The notes under the pieces are model-generated. The model did no database searches and was not told where the DNA came from. It was given only the letters and a program-made list of their open reading frames with translations. Of a stretch of DNA of 64,000 nt, positions 8,315-17,940 are shown piece by piece; positions within the stretch are counted from its first letter, which is position 1, and every line of letters begins with the position of its first letter. Source of the stretch: Paenibacillus apiarius (GTDB taxonomy: Bacteria; Bacillota; Bacilli; Paenibacillales; Paenibacillaceae); NCBI RefSeq assembly GCF_017052585.1, contig NZ_JAFFHZ010000001.1, forward strand, positions 4,464,001-4,528,000, given 5' to 3'. The position numbers and the translations under genes are program-made.

Positions 8315-8752
8315 GTGAGAGACAAGGTAATGAATCGATGGAGCACATATGAACCTTTCTATGTCTTGTTAGGCGAAAAGAAAGTGGCGGATATCGTCAT
8401 TACAAATCACGCAAAGTCCCGCTGGAGCGACCGGATCGCGAAAGAAGAGGCGGATGCCGAATCGATCGCCGCGTTTATGTGGGATTGTCTGAAGCAAGAA
8501 CGGATAGAGTCATATTATCGCAATGAACAAGATGTTTATTTGATCGATGGAGACATCGTGGTCGTAGCCGAGTTCGCCCAATCCGATCAGGATTTTGACC
8601 TTGTTGGCGAACCAATGGTCAAAATGATCGTCGTTACATTCCTCGGCAAAATGTCGGAGACGATGGAGCTGCGCGATTTGAAGACATACTACTCTTGGTT
8701 GCGGCATACGAGACGCATGACGCTGGTCAAGAACAGCCGCAAGCATAAATAA
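8315..8752 (+). CDS. Conserved protein of unknown function
   Basis: A 145-residue soluble protein that I do not recognise. It starts at a GTG with GGAGGT six bases upstream, so translation is well supported. The segment IVITNHAKSRWSDRI (about residues 28-43) resembles the histidine-containing motif ITxHAxxRxxxR seen in short Firmicute proteins and in some toxin-like or phage proteins. The C-terminal half alternates beta-strand-like stretches (VYLIDGDIVVVAEFA, MVKMIVVTFLG) with a basic tail ending RKHK. It has no signal peptide or membrane helix. It stands alone between a terminator and the LysR gene. The family may be Paenibacillus-restricted, but I cannot test that here. Confidence 0.75.
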   Translation: MRDKVMNRWSTYEPFYVLLGEKKVADIVITNHAKSRWSDRIAKEEADAESIAAFMWDCLKQERIESYYRNEQDVYLIDGDIVVVAEFAQSDQDFDLVGEPMVKMIVVTFLGKMSETMELRDLKTYYSWLRHTRRMTLVKNSRKHK

Positions 8753-8926
8753 CGATATAACGCCAGAGCCGTTTTCCAAGAGGGAGCGGCATTTTATTTT
8801 TCAAATAAAACTCGGCTTGCTTTACATGGAGCACCGTTGGTTGATACAAGGGGAAGCCGTTTCGATTTGACTGCCTGTATGCGTTATAATACATGTACAG
8901 AAGGCTTGAGAGAGGATGAAAGGCGG

Positions 8927-9841
8927 ATGGGGTTGAATTTTCACCAGCTTCATATATTTTATAGCGTAGCGACGCGAGGGAGCTTCTCAGCTGCTGCCCA
9001 GGCGCTGCACATGACGCAGCCGGCGGTGACGATGCAGATTCAAGCGCTGGAAGAGTATTTCGGCACGAAGCTGCTGCATCGTTCCACGAAGAAGCTGCAG
9101 CTGTCTGAAGCCGGACAGAAGCTTTTTCCTTATGCGCAGCGTTGTCTCGAGCTTGTTCGGGAGACGGAGGACATGATGTCGAACTACACGCTCGATTTGC
9201 AGGGGAAGCTTGTGCTGGCCGCGAGCTTGACGATTGGAGAATATGTGCTCCCCCATTTGCTCGGCACATTCGCGAAGCTGCATCCGCAGCTCGATATTCA
9301 TCTTCGTGTTATGAATTCATCGCAGATCGTCGAAGGAATCCGTTCGCAGCAGCTCCACCTCGGTCTTGTCGAGGCGCCGGTAGCTGATGCCGATATTAGC
9401 GTGGAGCCGGTCATGGAAGATGAACTGCTGCTTATCGTGCCGCGCGAGCACCCATTGGCGCAAGCGCACGAGGTGGAACTGCAGGACATGTTGACGTATC
9501 CGTTCGTTCTGCGCGAGCAAGGCTCGGGGACGCGAAGCGTCATGGAAGAGGCTTTACGCGAGCAGGGAGTGCTTCCGGATCAATTGCAGGTTGTGATGGA
9601 GCTTGGCAGTACGGGTGCGGTCAAATCTGCAGTGGAGGCCGGAATCGGCGTGACGATGCTCTCGCCTTCCGTCGTAAGGCATGAGCAAGCGCTAGGCTTG
9701 GTGAAAGCCGTCCGGATTCAGCATATTCGCATGAAGCGCCAATTCTATGCCGTGCATGCGCAATCTGGATTGCTGTCACTGCCGGCGACCACATTTCTTA
9801 CATTTCTGCGAAATAGACAAGGAAAGGAATTGCTGCAATGA
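8927..9841 (+). CDS. LysR-family transcriptional regulator (CysL-like)
   Basis: A LysR-type regulator of 304 residues. The N-terminal winged helix-turn-helix (residues about 3-62) contains FHQLHIFYSVATRGSFSAAA and the recognition helix QPAVTMQIQALEEYFG. The effector-binding domain (about 90-290) shows LVLAASLTIGEYVLPHLL, LGLVEAPV and GIGVTMLSP. This resembles the CysL/YwfK type of sulfur-metabolism regulators, but the effector cannot be read. The start at ATG 8927 follows AAAGGCGG. A TATAAT box at 8885-8890 lies 37 bp ahead, with TTCGAT 18 bases further upstream as a possible -35. The stop overlaps the start of the PHP gene by four bases (ATGA), so the two genes are translationally coupled, which may hint at a shared pathway. 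Confidence 0.88.
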   Translation: MGLNFHQLHIFYSVATRGSFSAAAQALHMTQPAVTMQIQALEEYFGTKLLHRSTKKLQLSEAGQKLFPYAQRCLELVRETEDMMSNYTLDLQGKLVLAASLTIGEYVLPHLLGTFAKLHPQLDIHLRVMNSSQIVEGIRSQQLHLGLVEAPVADADISVEPVMEDELLLIVPREHPLAQAHEVELQDMLTYPFVLREQGSGTRSVMEEALREQGVLPDQLQVVMELGSTGAVKSAVEAGIGVTMLSPSVVRHEQALGLVKAVRIQHIRMKRQFYAVHAQSGLLSLPATTFLTFLRNRQGKELLQ

Positions 9842-10791
9842 CACCAATATCCGACGGACGCGAGTCCATGGGCACAAGCGATGCTTCACTATTCTCGATC
9901 GAAGGGCTTGAAGGGTCTCCCGCCGCAGCTGGCGGCGCCGATCTGCACAGCCATACGACCTCTTCTGACGGGATGATGGCGCCGGCAGACAATGTCCGTC
10001 TTGCCTGCAAGGCGGGACTAGAGGCGCTTGCGGTAACGGACCACGATACAGTCGCCGGGGTGAAGGAAGCGCTGGAAGCCGGACGGGAATGGGGCGTGCA
10101 TATCGTGCCCGGGGTCGAGATAAGCACAGTGGAGGACGGGATCGATATTCATGTGCTCGGATACTTCGTTAATATAGAGGATGAGCTATTCTTGGATCGC
10201 TTGGCCAGCCTGCGCGCCATCCGCGATCGGCGCAATGACATGCTCGTGGCGAAGCTGACGGAGCTGGGCATACCGTTGACGATGGACGAAGTTATCGCCG
10301 AGTTGGGACGCCCATTGTCCCCGGGCGAAACGGTGGGGCGCCCTCATATTGCCGATGCGCTCGTGCGGCGCGGCGTAGTGCGGAATATGAAGGAAGCGTT
10401 CGATCTCTATCTTGGCACTGGCGGAAAAGCATACGTCAACCCGCCGCGCATACGTCCGCATGAGGCGGTGGCATGGATTCATGCGGCCGGGGGCGCCGCT
10501 GTGCTCGCTCATCCAGGCTTGTATGGATCTGATGAATTGGTGGAACGCATTTTGGAAGCTTCGCCTTGGGATGGCGTAGAGGTGTGGCATTCGGATCATT
10601 CATTAGAGGACAGCAAGCGTTATGGCGTATTGGCTGCGCGTTGCGGGCTCGTAATGACGGCGGGATCGGACTTCCACGGCGCTCGGCGCGGCGAAGTGTT
10701 CCATGGAGCGCTGGGCGGCCGCCGGGTCGGAATGGAGGCTGTGGAGCGGCTTCGCAGCATAAGCGGCGCGTATAAGGCTAACGCAGAATAG
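9838..10791 (+). CDS. PHP-domain phosphoesterase (RNase AM / nucleoside 3',5'-bisphosphate phosphatase type)
   Basis: A 317-residue PHP-superfamily metal-dependent phosphoesterase, similar to E. coli YciV (RNase AM) and related nucleoside-3',5'-bisphosphate or AMP phosphatases. The active-site ligands are visible. DLHSHTTSSDG lies at about 35-45, VTDHDTV at about 68, PGVEIS at about 90, LAHPGLY at about 222 and GSDFHG at about 275. An insertion domain (about 120-195) lies between the metal motifs, as in this family. The first 30 residues (Ser/Gly/Ala-rich) precede the PHP fold and suggest that the real start might be slightly later, but the ATG at 9838 overlaps the LysR stop in the usual coupled ATGA arrangement. 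Confidence 0.85.
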   Translation: MTPISDGRESMGTSDASLFSIEGLEGSPAAAGGADLHSHTTSSDGMMAPADNVRLACKAGLEALAVTDHDTVAGVKEALEAGREWGVHIVPGVEISTVEDGIDIHVLGYFVNIEDELFLDRLASLRAIRDRRNDMLVAKLTELGIPLTMDEVIAELGRPLSPGETVGRPHIADALVRRGVVRNMKEAFDLYLGTGGKAYVNPPRIRPHEAVAWIHAAGGAAVLAHPGLYGSDELVERILEASPWDGVEVWHSDHSLEDSKRYGVLAARCGLVMTAGSDFHGARRGEVFHGALGGRRVGMEAVERLRSISGAYKANAE

Positions 10792-10814
10792 CGGCAGGAA
10801 GGGGAACGGAGGCA

Positions 10815-11555
10815 TTGTTAAAGCAACAACGTTTTAATCCCAGTCATGCGGGTGAAAGACAGTTCTGGAACGAAAGGCTGATACGTGACCGGTTCCTGTT
10901 TGCAGCAGCGGCTGTGTTGTTGGCCGTGATAGCTGTGCTCGGCATCCGGTTCCCCCACAATTATTCGCTGTTGGAAGCAATGATGCGGTGGCTCGGGATC
11001 CCCACCGTAATACAGCTCGGGAACAATTCGAAATTATTGATAACCGGAATTGTGGCCGTTATCGGGATGATCGCGATGCTGTGGATGCTTGCCCGCTCCT
11101 TGAATCGAATGCGGGCGCGTATCGGCTTTTTGGCAATTCTGTTGTTAGGGTGGCTGCCGGGCCAATCGGTTGGCTTATATCAGGCTTGGTTCGGCGAAGG
11201 GATATACGCGCTTAAGTTCGAAAGGAACGTGGGCAACTGCGACTTGCAGCAGAAGGAGTCGTTCTGGGAAGGGGAGTGCAGCCTGAAGGTTGTCAATTAC
11301 CATTCTAGAACGGTGCAGGCTGATGTGACGCTCCGCGCGCCTGATCTGGACGGCCAGCTTGCCGCTTTGAGGGATATTCCGCTTGGTGCGGTCGATTTTT
11401 CTCCCGGGCATAGTGCAGTTACGGTCACGGTTCGTCTCCCGGATCCTGAAGCTCGCTTCACGAATTCCGTAAATGCCGCTTTCAGCGAGATATCCTACCA
11501 AGAGGCAGTAGTGACGGATGGCAAGCGAGTCCGCAATTTGGTTTCAATTCCGTAG
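10815..11555 (+). CDS. Predicted membrane protein of unknown function
   Basis: A 246-residue protein I do not recognise. Three hydrophobic segments are seen: about 28-46 (FLFAAAAVLLAVIAVLGI), about 72-94 (LLITGIVAVIGMIAMLWMLA) and about 100-120 (IGFLAILLLGWLPGQSVGLY). These are followed by a soluble C-terminal half containing two cysteines (GNCDLQQ, GECSLKV) that could form a disulfide outside the cell, and an Ig-like beta-rich region (VNYHSRTVQADVTLRAPDLDG). The start is a TTG at 10815; the GGAGG at 10808-10812 is very close, so the start is uncertain. It is convergent with rqcH across a terminator. Confidence 0.65.
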   Translation: MLKQQRFNPSHAGERQFWNERLIRDRFLFAAAAVLLAVIAVLGIRFPHNYSLLEAMMRWLGIPTVIQLGNNSKLLITGIVAVIGMIAMLWMLARSLNRMRARIGFLAILLLGWLPGQSVGLYQAWFGEGIYALKFERNVGNCDLQQKESFWEGECSLKVVNYHSRTVQADVTLRAPDLDGQLAALRDIPLGAVDFSPGHSAVTVTVRLPDPEARFTNSVNAAFSEISYQEAVVTDGKRVRNLVSIP

Positions 11556-11644
11556 CGCAGGGCCGATGCTGCGCAAGTCGTAAGGCGGCAGGTTTTATAA
11601 TCGATAAACAAGGCTGAAGAAACGAATCTCGACAGCCTTGCCTC

Positions 11645-11670
11645 AGCCTGACCCGGAGTCGGGCTTTTTA
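11645..11670 (+). terminator. Probable terminator between convergent genes
   Basis: A short GC stem (AGCC...CCCG GAGT CGGGCT) is followed by five T at 11666-11670. Just before it, CAAGGCTG (11609-11616) and CAGCCTTG (11633-11640) form a second 8-bp stem. Together they separate the plus-strand membrane-protein gene from the minus-strand rqcH. Confidence 0.5.
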
Positions 11671-11725
11671 TCTTTTACGTTGCTTTCGAAGCGTGCATTT
11701 ATCCTCGACGAGCTCTTTTGCTTTT

Positions 11726-13504
11726 TTATCCCCCGGATTTCATCGTGACTGGCATTTGGTCGATTCGCCTGTTGTCCGGCGTAATGAACAGCGTCTTTTG
11801 CCGATCATAAATGACGAAGCCGGGCTTTGCTCCATTTGGCTTGCGAACGTGCCGGATCAGCGTGTAATCAACGGGGACTTGACTCGAATTTTTGGCTTGG
11901 CTGAAGTAGGCGGCAAGCTGCGCCGCTTCCTCCAGCGTAGCGTCTCCATACTGCTCGCTGCGGATAACGACGTGCGAGCCCGGGATATCCTTCGTATGCA
12001 GCCACGTATCGTTTGGCTTTCCTAGCCGATTGGTCACATATTCATTTTGCAAATTGTTTTTGCCTACATAGATCGGGATGCCTTCTGAAGAGGTAAAGCA
12101 ATGCAACGTAGGACGGCTGTCCTTCTTTTTGCGCTTCCCCTTGCGATTGCGATCGCGCAAATATCCTTGCTCGACAAGCTCTTCCCGTATTTCCTGCGCG
12201 TCCTGCACATTCGCTTCACTCAGCTGCAGCAGCAGCATCTCAAAATAACGATTTTCCTCTTGCGCCGCTTCCATTTGCTCTTGTACGACCGCAATGCTGT
12301 TTTTCGCTTTGTTGTATTTTTTAAAATACCGTTGAGCGTTATCGGACGGCGAAAGCAGCGGGTCGAGCGGTATCGTTATCGTTGCGCCGTTCTCATCGTA
12401 GAAATTGAGAAGCTCCGCCTCTTTGTCGCCCTTGGAAATGGTGTGGAGCGAAGTGAACAGCAGCTCGCCCATAATCCGGTAACGGTCTGCGTCCCGGGCT
12501 TCATGCAGCGTCTCGGCAAGCTTCTCCAGCTTTTTGGCATTTTTCATATGCTCCTGCTTCAGGAAGCGGGTTAAATCTCCGACCCGCTGCTTGATCATAT
12601 CCCGTTCCGCTTTATCCCCGTAGAAGGCTTCTATACAGTCGCTCATCGTCTCGAATGTCGAAGCGATGCCGGTAATATGCGTCAACGATACGGCCGAAAA
12701 ATAGGTTTTACCGCGCTCGTCTTCGACCAGCGTAGGCAGATAGCGATGCTCGCGTATATCATTCATGAGCCCGGCAAAAGCATTCCACAGCGAGTTGATT
12801 TCCGCTGCGGTCCCAAGGCTCGCTTCACGCTTCAGGCCGGAGCGAAATACAATCTCTTCAGCCAAGCGGGGGCTTATGCCAGACATGTGCTGGACAAGCC
12901 ATTTGGAGCCGATCATGCTCTCCCGTGCCGGTTCGGAGCCGTTGTCATTGTTCCACAGGGAACGGAATTGCGTCTCGTTCACCGTCAGCGGATCGGACTT
13001 ATGCTGCTCGGGCGGCACCGTATAAGCAAATCCAGGCATGACGATGCGATAACTGCTGATGGCTGGCGTGACATGGTGTATGCCGTCTATGATTGTCGAT
13101 GCCGACGGATCGAGCAGAATGACGTTGCTGTGCCGTCCGGTCAGCTCCACGACGAGCGTCTTCACGGACTCGTCACCGAGCTCGTCCCGTTGGCGGATCT
13201 GCATATGGACGACGCGCTCCATGCCGACTTGTTCGACGCGCTCGATAATGCCGCCTTCGCAATTTTTCCGCATCAGCATGCAGAACATTGGCGGTTCCGG
13301 CGGATTGGAGAACGTTTGCTCCGTAAAGTGAATGCGCGGATAGGTCGGATTGGCGGAGAGCAGCAGCTTGCGATTTTTGCCCGCTACCCGCATGTGCAGC
13401 AACAAGTCGTGTTCGGTCGGTTGATAAATCTTATGAATGCGTGCGCCGATCGTCTGCTGCAGCTCATGAACGATTGCGCGGGTTACGATTCCATCTAAAG
13501 ACAT
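11726..13504 (-). CDS. rqcH: RqcH (NFACT-family, Rqc2 homologue)
   Basis: The bacterial ribosome quality-control factor that binds stalled 50S subunits and adds C-terminal alanine tails together with tRNA-Ala; older names are YloA and FpbA. It has 592 residues. The NFACT-N domain (about 1-200) includes MSLDGIVTRAIVHEL and PPMFCMLMRKNCEGG. A long helical coiled-coil region (about 290-440) has KRVGDLTRFLKQEHMK and KKYNKAKNS-like stretches. The NFACT-R domain (about 455-560) has PIYVGKNNLQNEYVT and DTWLHTKDIPGSHVVIR. Where B. subtilis has the functional Asp97-Arg98 pair, this protein reads GMERVV, so Glu96-Arg97 (conservative change). The start at 13504 follows AGGAG; an upstream in-frame codon at 13537 lacks support. 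The gene opens the yloA-to-recG syntenic block. Confidence 0.93.
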   Translation of the reverse strand: MSLDGIVTRAIVHELQQTIGARIHKIYQPTEHDLLLHMRVAGKNRKLLLSANPTYPRIHFTEQTFSNPPEPPMFCMLMRKNCEGGIIERVEQVGMERVVHMQIRQRDELGDESVKTLVVELTGRHSNVILLDPSASTIIDGIHHVTPAISSYRIVMPGFAYTVPPEQHKSDPLTVNETQFRSLWNNDNGSEPARESMIGSKWLVQHMSGISPRLAEEIVFRSGLKREASLGTAAEINSLWNAFAGLMNDIREHRYLPTLVEDERGKTYFSAVSLTHITGIASTFETMSDCIEAFYGDKAERDMIKQRVGDLTRFLKQEHMKNAKKLEKLAETLHEARDADRYRIMGELLFTSLHTISKGDKEAELLNFYDENGATITIPLDPLLSPSDNAQRYFKKYNKAKNSIAVVQEQMEAAQEENRYFEMLLLQLSEANVQDAQEIREELVEQGYLRDRNRKGKRKKKDSRPTLHCFTSSEGIPIYVGKNNLQNEYVTNRLGKPNDTWLHTKDIPGSHVVIRSEQYGDATLEEAAQLAAYFSQAKNSSQVPVDYTLIRHVRKPNGAKPGFVIYDRQKTLFITPDNRRIDQMPVTMKSGG

Positions 13505-13556
13505 AATAGTTCTCCTATCTATCGCTTCTGCGATCAATGGCTTAAATGCAGTATAA

Positions 13557-13589
13557 CCGCGTGTTCAAAAGGAACCTTTTGAACAGCTC
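13557..13589 (-). repeat. Short copy of the dispersed palindromic repeat
   Basis: A perfect 11-bp palindrome, TGTTCAAAAGG (13562-13572) / CCTTTTGAACA (13575-13585), with a 2-base loop. Read on the minus strand it is flanked by GAGC on the left and CGCG on the right. It matches the family consensus GAGGTTGTTCAAAAAG-CTTTTTGAACACGCATTA. It lies in the divergent gap between rqcH and the P-type ATPase. Confidence 0.7.
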
Positions 13590-13821
13590 CCACATAGGCG
13601 CTGACGGGCAACCCGAGCGCGTACATATGGATGGGACTATATCCTGAAACATCGGAACTATCTCCTATGATGCCATATTTTTGCGCAAAACTTAAGCGCC
13701 GGAAGGAACGATGGGATATTTTTAGACTCGTCCGAATAGATTTAGCCTAAAGGCTGTCTGCTTGGACGCGCTGTCCAGCCGCCAATGCATAGCCATTATG
13801 GATAGGAAAGGGGAACGGACC

Positions 13822-16656
13822 ATGGATCAAACCAAGTGGCACCAGTTAACGGCGAATGACTTGCTTCATGCGCTGGGGGTCCACGCCGAACAAGGCTTGT
13901 CGGAAGAAGATGCGGCGGCGCGTCAGGAACGCTACGGGCGCAATGAGCTGTCGGAGGGGAAACGCGTTTCGCCATTGGCGTTGTTTTTCAACCAATTTAA
14001 AGATTTCATGGTGCTCGTGCTTGCAGGGGCCACGCTTGTGTCGGGAATGCTCGGGGAATATCTCGACGCCATCACGATCATCGCGATCATCCTCCTAAAC
14101 GGAATACTCGGCTTCGTGCAAGAATTCCGGGCGGAACGTTCGCTGCGCGCACTGAAGCAGCTTTCTGCCCCGATGGCGAAGGTGGTGCGTTCCGGCAAGC
14201 TGTGCCACATAAACGCCCACGAATTGGTGCCGGGCGATGTCGTGCTCATGGAAAGCGGGGACCGTTTGCCAGCCGACATCAGATGGATCTCGACGAGCAG
14301 CTGCTATGTCGAGGAATCGGCGTTGACAGGGGAATCGGTTCCTGTAAACAAGCACCATCACGCGATTAAACAGGACGAATTGCCGTTGGGGGATTTGAAA
14401 AATATCGGCTTTATGGGAACGATGATGACCCGGGGCACGGGAAAAGGCGTCGTCATTCGGACCGGGATGGACACGGAGATGGGCAAGATTGCCCACATGA
14501 TTGAAAATACCGAATCCATGGATACGCCACTGCAGCATCGTCTCGAGCAGCTCGGCAAAATTCTCATTATTGTCGCGCTTGCGCTCACCGTGATGGTCGT
14601 CGTTGCCGGCATACTTCACGGGCAGCCTGCGATGGGCATGTTCTTGGCCGGCGTCAGTCTGGCGGTGGCGGCTATTCCGGAAGGGCTGCCAGCGATTGTG
14701 ACGATTGCGCTCGCGCTTGGCGTTCAGCGAATGATTAAGCGCAAGGCGATCGTGCGCAAGCTGCCTTCCGTCGAAACGCTAGGCTGCGCTTCAGTCATTT
14801 GCTCGGACAAAACCGGGACGCTTACGCAGAACAAGATGACGGTTACCCGCCTTTGGATGGGCGGAAGAGCGCTGGAGGTAAGCGGAGAAGGGTTCGAGCC
14901 TACAGGGCAGGTCACTGAGGAGGGCAAGCCGCTCGACTTGAAGAATGACCAAGCGCTGCGGCGATTTTTGCAGATTAGCGCGCTATGCAACAATGCCGTG
15001 TTATCCGAATCTTATCCGTCTGAGCTGCGTTCGGCGAAGGGAAGCGGCAAGCAGGCGAAGAAGGCGAAAGAAGTGAAGAAGCAGGGCAGCGAGGAGTTAA
15101 AGCCGGTATGGGACATTAAAGGCGATCCGACAGAAGGAGCACTGCTTGTGCTGGCCGCCAAGCTGGGGATGACGCCGCATACATTGGCCGGTATGTACGC
15201 GCGCATGGAGGAATATCCTTTTGACTCGGAGCGGAAGAGAATGTCCGTCATCGTGACGCATCAAGGCGGTAGGAACGTGCTTACCAAAGGAGCGCCTGAC
15301 GTGCTGCTCAACCGCTGCAGCTATATATTGTGGGACGGGAAGGTAGTTCCGCTCACGGCGGGCTTGAAGCAGAAGGCTCTCGCCGCGAACGAGGCAATGG
15401 CCAAGCAGGCCTTGCGGGTATTGGGACTTGCTTACCGCGAATTAAAAGCAAGCGAACCCGCGGCACAAGAATCAGCGGTTGAATCACAGCTTATTTTCGT
15501 GGGCTTGGCCGGGATGATAGATCCGCCGCGCCGCGAAGCGAGGGATGCGATTGCGGTCTGCCGCCGGGCAGGCATTAAGACGGTCATGATTACGGGCGAC
15601 CACCAGCTGACGGCGGAAGCGATTGCTCATCAGCTCGGCATCATTCCTCACGGTGGACAGACGGTGAACGGCGTCCAGCTGGCACAGATGGATGACGATG
15701 CGCTCGACAAGGTCATCGATAATATATACGTGTATGCGCGCGTATCGCCGGAGCATAAGCTGCGCATCGTAAAATCGCTGCAGCGGAAAGGGCATGTCGT
15801 CGCCATGACCGGCGATGGGGTGAATGATGCGCCGGCGATTAAAGCGGCTGATATCGGCATTGCGATGGGCATTACGGGAACGGATGTGTCGAAGGAGGCG
15901 TCTGCGCTCATTTTGAGCGATGATAACTTTGCCACTATCGTTGCCGCGATCGAGGAAGGCAGGGGCATATATGAGAACATTCGCAAATTTATCCGCTATT
16001 TGCTGGCGTCTAACGTCGGCGAAATATTGGTCATGTTTTTCGCGATGATGCTCGGACTTCCGCTCCCGCTCGTCCCGATTCAAATATTATGGGTGAATCT
16101 GGTGACTGACGGACTGCCTGCCATGGCGCTCGGCGTCGACCAGCCGGAGAAGGATCTGATGGAGCATCGCCCGCGTACGGCGAAAGAGAATATATTCGCG
16201 CGGCGTCTCGGATGGAAGATAATAAGCAGGGGACTGCTCATCGGCGTATGCACGCTAATCGCGTTCTGGCTTACGTGGAGCGTTGACCCGAACAGCGCGG
16301 AGCAGCTGACGAAGGCGCAATCGGTAGCGTTCGCCACGCTCGTCATGGCCCAGTTGATTCACGTCTTCGATTGCCGCAGCTCGCGCTCCATTTTTCACCG
16401 CAATATGTTCCAAAATCGATATTTGGTGCTGTCCGTCGCATCGTCGCTCCTGCTTCTGCTCGCTGTCTTATATGTCGAGCCGCTGCAGCCAATATTTAAG
16501 ACGGTTCCGCTTCATTTCAGAGATTGGGCGATAACGTTTGTCATGGCGGGCATTCCGACATTTTTAATGGGCATCGGCTCTGTATTGAGCGGACAGAGAT
16601 CCGGCAAATCAGGAGGGGCAAAGCCTGCGTATACTTCGAATCGGCGCGCCGCGTAG
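13822..16656 (+). CDS. P-type calcium-transporting ATPase (PacL/YloB type)
   Basis: A P2A-type cation-transporting ATPase of 944 residues that should export or sequester Ca2+ across the membrane using ATP. It shows the N-terminal cation-ATPase domain ([15 protein letters not shown]), the TGES actuator motif (ALTGESVPV, about 175) and the PEGLP transmembrane motif ([11 protein letters not shown], about 293). The phosphorylation site is [15 protein letters not shown] (about 330). Further on are KGAPD (about 492), TGDH (about 593) and the hinge [26 protein letters not shown] motif (about 660). The C-terminal cation-ATPase domain has the [12 protein letters not shown] helix (about 757). A Lys-rich insert ([17 protein letters not shown], about 410) is unusual. 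The ATG at 13822 has AAGGGGAACGG upstream; an earlier TTG at 13762 is less likely. The position next to rqcH matches yloB. Confidence 0.93.
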   Translation: MDQTKWHQLTANDLLHALGVHAEQGLSEEDAAARQERYGRNELSEGKRVSPLALFFNQFKDFMVLVLAGATLVSGMLGEYLDAITIIAIILLNGILGFVQEFRAERSLRALKQLSAPMAKVVRSGKLCHINAHELVPGDVVLMESGDRLPADIRWISTSSCYVEESALTGESVPVNKHHHAIKQDELPLGDLKNIGFMGTMMTRGTGKGVVIRTGMDTEMGKIAHMIENTESMDTPLQHRLEQLGKILIIVALALTVMVVVAGILHGQPAMGMFLAGVSLAVAAIPEGLPAIVTIALALGVQRMIKRKAIVRKLPSVETLGCASVICSDKTGTLTQNKMTVTRLWMGGRALEVSGEGFEPTGQVTEEGKPLDLKNDQALRRFLQISALCNNAVLSESYPSELRSAKGSGKQAKKAKEVKKQGSEELKPVWDIKGDPTEGALLVLAAKLGMTPHTLAGMYARMEEYPFDSERKRMSVIVTHQGGRNVLTKGAPDVLLNRCSYILWDGKVVPLTAGLKQKALAANEAMAKQALRVLGLAYRELKASEPAAQESAVESQLIFVGLAGMIDPPRREARDAIAVCRRAGIKTVMITGDHQLTAEAIAHQLGIIPHGGQTVNGVQLAQMDDDALDKVIDNIYVYARVSPEHKLRIVKSLQRKGHVVAMTGDGVNDAPAIKAADIGIAMGITGTDVSKEASALILSDDNFATIVAAIEEGRGIYENIRKFIRYLLASNVGEILVMFFAMMLGLPLPLVPIQILWVNLVTDGLPAMALGVDQPEKDLMEHRPRTAKENIFARRLGWKIISRGLLIGVCTLIAFWLTWSVDPNSAEQLTKAQSVAFATLVMAQLIHVFDCRSSRSIFHRNMFQNRYLVLSVASSLLLLLAVLYVEPLQPIFKTVPLHFRDWAITFVMAGIPTFLMGIGSVLSGQRSGKSGGAKPAYTSNRRAA

Positions 16657-16710
16657 TTTGGCTTTATGCCTATAATGGCCTTGCTTGCAGAACCGCACGA
16701 TGCCTATAAC

Positions 16711-16745
16711 GCATGTTCAAAAAGGGGGGCTTTTTGAACAATCTC
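16711..16745 (-). repeat. Short copy of the dispersed palindromic repeat
   Basis: Perfect arms TGTTCAAAAAG (16714-16724) and CTTTTTGAACA (16730-16740) around GGGGG. Minus-strand reading gives GAGATTGTTCAAAAAG and ends TTTTTGAACATGCG, one or two changes from the family consensus. It lies about 60 bp after the ATPase gene; it could also act as a transcription barrier but lacks a proper T tract beyond the stem. Confidence 0.75.
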
Positions 16746-16884
16746 GTCTCGTATAGAGGAATAGTACAAACATTGGTGCACTCCGTGAATACACATTCCC
16801 GCCCGGATTGCGGTATCCTAGGGACACTAGACAAGGAACGGCAGCGGTTGCTCCGTTCCGGCCGCAAGAGGAGTTGGGTATAAG

Positions 16885-17718
16885 ATGATCTTTACGAAAA
16901 TGCATGGGTTAGGCAATGATTTCGTTATCGTATATGGAGAAGAGGAAATGCCCGATCGGGTGGCGGAGTTGGCGATTGCCGTCTGTAACCGGCACTTTGG
17001 CGTTGGTGCAGACGGGTTAGTGTATATTTTGCCTTCAGAGCGAGCTGATTTTATGATGCGGATCATCAATTCTGACGGCACGGAAGCAGAGCAGTGCGGC
17101 AATGCAATCCGCTGCGTCGCCAAATATGTCGCCGATAACCGCCATGCCGTCTCAGACGAGCTGACAATCGAGACGAGAGGCGCTGGCGTGCAGCGGGTGC
17201 AGTTGAACCGGATTGACGGTAAAGTCGAATCGGTTCGGGTCGATATGGGCGAACCTGTCTTGGAAGGACTGAAGGTGCCGACGACGATTGATGAGAAGCG
17301 GATTGTCGACTGTCCTATAGAAGTGGATGGAGGGTTATTCCAATTCACGGCGGTATCGATGGGGAACCCGCATTGTGTCATTTACGTGGAAGACGCTGCA
17401 TCCTTCAACGTCGCTGCATGGGGACCGAAGCTCGAAACCCATCCGCTGTTTCCGCGCAAGATCAATGTGGAATTCGCAACCGTCAAGTCGCGGGGCGAAG
17501 TTGAAATGCGCGTATGGGAGCGAGGGGCGGGGCAGACGCTCGCTTGCGGAACGGGAGCATGCGCCACTCTGGTGGCAAGCGTGTTGAACGGATTGACGGA
17601 CCGCCAGACGACCGTATCGCTTGCTGGCGGCGATCTAAGGATCGAATGGAATGCGGCTGATAATCATGTGTACATGACCGGAGCGGCCGAGGTTGTATTT
17701 GAAGGACGCTGGGGGTAA
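16885..17718 (+). CDS. dapF: Diaminopimelate epimerase
   Basis: Interconverts L,L- and meso-diaminopimelate, the last-but-one step to lysine and the source of meso-DAP for peptidoglycan. It has 277 residues, the usual length. Both catalytic cysteines are visible: Cys71 in AEQCGNAIRCVAKYV and Cys221 in LACGTGACATLVAS. The N-terminus MIFTKMHGLGNDFVIV is the family signature. The ATG at 16885 has a GAGGAG about 12 bases upstream. It is followed by a perfect hairpin and a terminator, so it appears to be a single-gene unit. Confidence 0.96.
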   Translation: MIFTKMHGLGNDFVIVYGEEEMPDRVAELAIAVCNRHFGVGADGLVYILPSERADFMMRIINSDGTEAEQCGNAIRCVAKYVADNRHAVSDELTIETRGAGVQRVQLNRIDGKVESVRVDMGEPVLEGLKVPTTIDEKRIVDCPIEVDGGLFQFTAVSMGNPHCVIYVEDAASFNVAAWGPKLETHPLFPRKINVEFATVKSRGEVEMRVWERGAGQTLACGTGACATLVASVLNGLTDRQTTVSLAGGDLRIEWNAADNHVYMTGAAEVVFEGRWG

Positions 17719-17743
17719 TTGGAATTTTGGTCCGCGGATATCC

Positions 17744-17766
17744 TGTCCGTCCCACCGGGACGGACA
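17744..17766. repeat. Perfect 10-bp hairpin after dapF
   Basis: TGTCCGTCCC (17744-17753) and GGGACGGACA (17757-17766) pair perfectly around ACC. No T run follows directly, so it may stabilise the dapF transcript end or pause polymerase ahead of the terminator at 17838. Confidence 0.6.
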
Positions 17767-17837
17767 GCCGTATTTGTCAGATGCACACGCACAAGCGTAG
17801 ATACGAAATGCACATATATGCAGTTTTATGAAAAAAG

Positions 17838-17864
17838 GGCGCTCCAATGGGGCGTCTTTTGTTT
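17838..17864 (+). terminator. Rho-independent terminator
   Basis: GGCGCTCC pairs with GGGGCGTC (two G-U pairs) around AAT and runs into TTTTGTTT. It separates dapF from the methyltransferase/MTHFR gene. No S-box (SAM riboswitch) core could be recognised in this leader, although the B. subtilis homologue yitJ has one. Confidence 0.6.
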
Positions 17865-17940
17865 CAAGAATGAACGTTTCTTGATAGAATGTAGGATAAA
17901 TCAATTTCGACAATCATGGGAGAATGGGGTGCAAGACGGG

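Noticed and set aside
17767-17940. SAM riboswitch (S-box) upstream of the YitJ-like gene
   Set aside because: The expected core and pseudoknot sequences were not found; only simple hairpins are present.
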